64,000 bases of DNA, from the NCBI GenBank assembly GCA_964587155.1, contig CAZPKF010000009.1, positions 1 to 64,000 of the forward strand, in the 5' to 3' direction. The position numbers and the translations under genes were made by a program. The DNA is from Hallerella sp964587155 (GTDB lineage Bacteria; Fibrobacterota; Fibrobacteria; Fibrobacterales; Fibrobacteraceae). Below are positions 61,720 to 64,000 of the stretch, one piece after another (the stretch's first letter is position 1; every line of letters starts with the position of its first letter). The notes under the pieces were generated by a model. It was not told where the DNA came from. It was given only the letters and a program-made list of their open reading frames with translations, and searched no databases.

Positions 61720-62904
61720 TTACTTTTTGCTTTTGGCGTATTCCGCTGTGTCGAGCGCGATTAAAAGTTCTTCGTTCGTGGGGACGACCATTGCCAAAGG
61801 CGTTGAATTTTCGGCGCTGATAAGATGGTCAGAATTTTTTCCGTTTTCCGCATTGCGCTTTTCGTCAATTTTAAATCCGAGGATCGCCAGATTTTCAAGA
61901 GTCGTTTCACGGACGAGGGCGCTGTTTTCTCCGATTCCCCCGGTAAAGACAAGAGCGTCTAAGCGCGGGAGCGCCATAGCGATGCCGCCGATTTCGCGTG
62001 CCAATTTATAACAGAACACTTCAAATGCAATCTTTGCGCCTTCGTGGCCATCTGCAGCTTTTTGCGTAATGGTGCGCATGTCGTTGCTCAAACCGGAAAG
62101 ACCGAGAAGTCCGCTTTCTTTGTTGACCAGCTGATTCAAACGGTCGATATCGAATCCCAGTTTTTTGTTCAAGAAAAAGAGAATTGCCGGATCCAAAGAA
62201 CCAGAGCGTGTACCCATGACAAGTCCGTCGAGAGGAGTGAATCCCATGGTCGTGTCAACGCATTTCCCGGCGTGGATGGCGGAACAAGAACAGCCGTTGC
62301 CCAAGTGAGCTGTTACCAGGTTCAATTCTTCGGGTTTCTTTTTTAAAATGCGCGCCGCTTCTGCGCTCACGAAACGATGCGAGGTTCCGTGGAATCCGTA
62401 ACGGCGGATTTTGAGTTCTTCGTAATATTTGTAAGGAATGCCGTAAAGGAACGCTTTGCGTGGCATTGTTTGGTGAAACGCTGTATCGAATACGGCGAGT
62501 TGCGGCAGATTCGGGAAAATTTCCGTGGCGACTTCCATACCCGTGGCGTGGGCGCCTTCGTGCTGGGGCGCGAACAGGATGATACTGCGAATGTAGTCGA
62601 TAAGATCTTGAGTTACAGGTTCGGACTTGATGTATTTTCCGCCGTGAACGACGCGGTGTCCTACGGCTTCGATGGAGTCTATCAGTTTTTGGGCCGTCAA
62701 AAATTTCTGGACTTCGACGACAGCTTCTTTGTGGGTGGGGCAATCGAAATGAAATTCGGTTTTTCCTTCGGGACCTTTGGCTTTGACGTGGCCATTCACT
62801 CCGATGTTTTCAACAAGTCCGTTGGAAAGGGATTCTTTTGTATTTGTGTCGATAACGGCGAATTTGACGGAAGAGCTTCCGCAATTTAAAACGAGAATGC
62901 GCAT
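61720..62904 (-). CDS. ackA: Acetate kinase
   Basis: Converts acetyl phosphate and ADP to acetate and ATP. It is 394 aa. Motifs: LVLNCGSSSVKFAV at the start, GHRVVHGG, FDTAFHQTMP, RYGFHGTSHRFV, HLGNGCSCSAI, DTTMGFTPLDGL, GTRSGSLDPAI and FTGGIGENSALVR. The residues for acetate and ATP binding look intact. Strong AAGGTGG ribosome site. No pta gene is next to it. Confidence 0.96.
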   Translation of the reverse strand: MRILVLNCGSSSVKFAVIDTNTKESLSNGLVENIGVNGHVKAKGPEGKTEFHFDCPTHKEAVVEVQKFLTAQKLIDSIEAVGHRVVHGGKYIKSEPVTQDLIDYIRSIILFAPQHEGAHATGMEVATEIFPNLPQLAVFDTAFHQTMPRKAFLYGIPYKYYEELKIRRYGFHGTSHRFVSAEAARILKKKPEELNLVTAHLGNGCSCSAIHAGKCVDTTMGFTPLDGLVMGTRSGSLDPAILFFLNKKLGFDIDRLNQLVNKESGLLGLSGLSNDMRTITQKAADGHEGAKIAFEVFCYKLAREIGGIAMALPRLDALVFTGGIGENSALVRETTLENLAILGFKIDEKRNAENGKNSDHLISAENSTPLAMVVPTNEELLIALDTAEYAKSKK

Positions 62905-63001
62905 GATTCCACCTTGAAAATGTTTCTATAAAAGGTAAAAACTTTTTGTTGGAGGCGGAAAAATTTCAAAAGAAAGGCGGTTAAATTTTTAAGTTTTGCT
63001 C

Positions 63002-63937
63002 ATGCGTCTTTGGGCGAACATTTCTTTTGTCGCGCGTTATGCGTTGGCGTGGATTTATCGATGTGGGTATTCTGTTTCCCGCCGAGTCCTTTATCGGCCC
63101 AAACCATTTTGTTGGAAAAGCCGATTGATCATCATTGGGTCTTTTCTTTCGGGGGGCGCGGGGAAAACGCCTTTAGTGGCGAAAATGGCAGGCCGCTGGG
63201 CGTTGCGAAATTTTCGAGTGGCAGTTCTCTGCCACCGTGCTGCTTGGGATGAGTTTGAAATGCTCCAGAAATCTCTCGTCGGCGTGGATGTGTTCTTGAC
63301 TGCCAATCGTTATGAATTGGCGAAAAATTTGGACGGTGATTACGACGTTATTCTTTGTGATGGTGGATTAGAAGATACACGCTTTGTCGGTGCGGACATT
63401 TTTGTTCTCCGCTGGGCGGAAATCGCGGATTCGATCAAATGTTTGATCCCTTTGGGAAATTGCGTTAGCTTGGAAAAGGATCACCCGGATGCGATTCCTG
63501 TCGAATGCTTTCGCCTTGCTGAAAAATCAAAGGAAGTGGGGTTTACAAAAAAACGGTTGTGCGCATTTTTTGGCATATCGCAAGTGAAAAATTATTTCGG
63601 GGAATCTCTCTCCGCAGGGGCGGAGGTTTGCCTGGTTACTGGGCTGGGCGCTCCCGAACGTTTTGTCCGCGATGTGGAAACGCTTGGAATGGCAGTAAAA
63701 AAGAAGGTTTTTTTGCCGGATCATTCTCCTAATTATGCGCGTTATTTGAATAAAGAGTTGCGTGGAAATTATCCAATTGTTTTGTCAGAAAAAGATGCGG
63801 CCCGTTTGGATGACCGCATTCGAAAAAATGCCCGACTTTATGTAGCAAAGGAAGAGGTGGAAGTCGGTGAGCTGTTGGACGATTATTTGAACGCGGCTGC
63901 GGGCGGCGCTTTCAAAAATCCACCGTCCACGTTGTAA
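63002..63937 (+). CDS. lpxK: LpxK-like tetraacyldisaccharide 4'-kinase, divergent
   Basis: LpxK phosphorylates the lipid A precursor at the inner membrane. It is 311 aa. It keeps an N-terminal membrane helix, a Walker A motif (IGSFLSGGAGKTP), LGAPERFVRD and LSEKDAARL. It departs from the family at functional points: the conserved DDGxQH motif reads DGGLED, and the SRGYGG loop after the Walker A is missing (about 25 residues shorter; only VLCHRAAWDEFEM remains). The ATG at 63002 is used, as the frame opens at a TTG 6 nt earlier. Function is likely related but uncertain. Confidence 0.7.
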   Translation: MRLWANISFVARYALAWIYRCGYSVSRRVLYRPKPFCWKSRLIIIGSFLSGGAGKTPLVAKMAGRWALRNFRVAVLCHRAAWDEFEMLQKSLVGVDVFLTANRYELAKNLDGDYDVILCDGGLEDTRFVGADIFVLRWAEIADSIKCLIPLGNCVSLEKDHPDAIPVECFRLAEKSKEVGFTKKRLCAFFGISQVKNYFGESLSAGAEVCLVTGLGAPERFVRDVETLGMAVKKKVFLPDHSPNYARYLNKELRGNYPIVLSEKDAARLDDRIRKNARLYVAKEEVEVGELLDDYLNAAAGGAFKNPPSTL

Positions 63938-64000
63938 GCGTTGGAATATCCCATTGAAGTTAAATATTCTGCAGCGGCTCGGCTGCGTTTTCCGCTGCGG
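63883..64000 (-). CDS. Rhodanese-like domain protein, 3' end only
   Basis: The reverse strand codes for the end of a rhodanese domain: RSGKRSRAAAEYLTSMGY, then NVDGGF, which matches the loop after the active-site cysteine (CxxGxR-type) and the terminal GG motif. The base before the RSG arginine codon is compatible with a cysteine codon, but the cysteine itself is outside the window. The stop (63883-63885) lies inside the end of the lpxK-like gene, so the two converge with a 55-nt overlap. The rest of the gene is beyond the window. Confidence 0.75.
   Translation of the reverse strand, partial: RSGKRSRAAAEYLTSMGYSNAYNVDGGFLKAPPAAAFK

Overview
The window is chromosomal DNA from a member of the Fibrobacterota, most likely a gut or rumen Fibrobacter relative. 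The best taxonomic marker is a tandem pair of lipoproteins carrying the FISUMP ('Fibrobacter succinogenes major paralogous') domain at 27.2-28.7 kb. A very large secreted protein with cellulose-binding-like modules, a CotH-family lipoprotein and a secreted SGNH esterase fit a fibre-degrading gram-negative anaerobe. No tRNA, rRNA, CRISPR array, transposase or phage gene was seen.

Layout. (1) 0.46-14.7 kb: respiratory complex I operon nuoBCDEFGHIJKLMN, mostly with 1-8 nt overlaps, closed by a strong terminator. nuoA is absent, and NuoB, NuoE and NuoM carry unusual C-terminal tails. (2) 14.8-15.3 kb: ispF. (3) 15.6-29.3 kb: an AT-richer secretion island: a 3872-residue secreted protein (lipase-like head without the nucleophile, Ig-like region, LamG, CBM-like and two CBM3-like modules, sorting-like tail), two FISUMP lipoproteins and a LolA-like protein. 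(4) 29.4-33.2 kb: lysA with a glycogen-binding-domain protein, rpe and eno. (5) 33.3-37.8 kb: an AraC regulator divergent from a PLD-helicase-DUF3427 plus NUDIX pair. (6) 37.9-42.4 kb: carB-carA in reversed order. (7) 42.7-49.0 kb: a degenerate GGDEF protein, metY with an elaborate leader, pdxY and a malic enzyme-phosphotransacetylase fusion. (8) 49.2-54.8 kb: CotH lipoprotein, SGNH hydrolase, DedA, RarA and an outer-membrane-like protein. (9) 54.9-64 kb: a two-component system, 6-phosphofructokinase, envelope/TPR genes, truA, ackA, a divergent LpxK and the end of a rhodanese gene.

Metabolically the window links sugar fermentation (phosphofructokinase, enolase, ribulose-phosphate epimerase, malic enzyme, acetate kinase) with complex I and with biosynthesis of lysine, methionine, pyrimidines/arginine and isoprenoids. 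Several single genes (ispF, rpe, the GGDEF-like gene, cotH, the membrane HTH gene) have a -10-like hexamer 6-8 nt before the start codon and no ribosome-binding site, suggesting leaderless mRNAs. The most interesting loci are the giant pseudo-lipase/CBM protein, the metY leader (leader peptide plus possible pseudoknot) and the helicase-NUDIX pair. All functions were assigned by reading motifs, without database searches.
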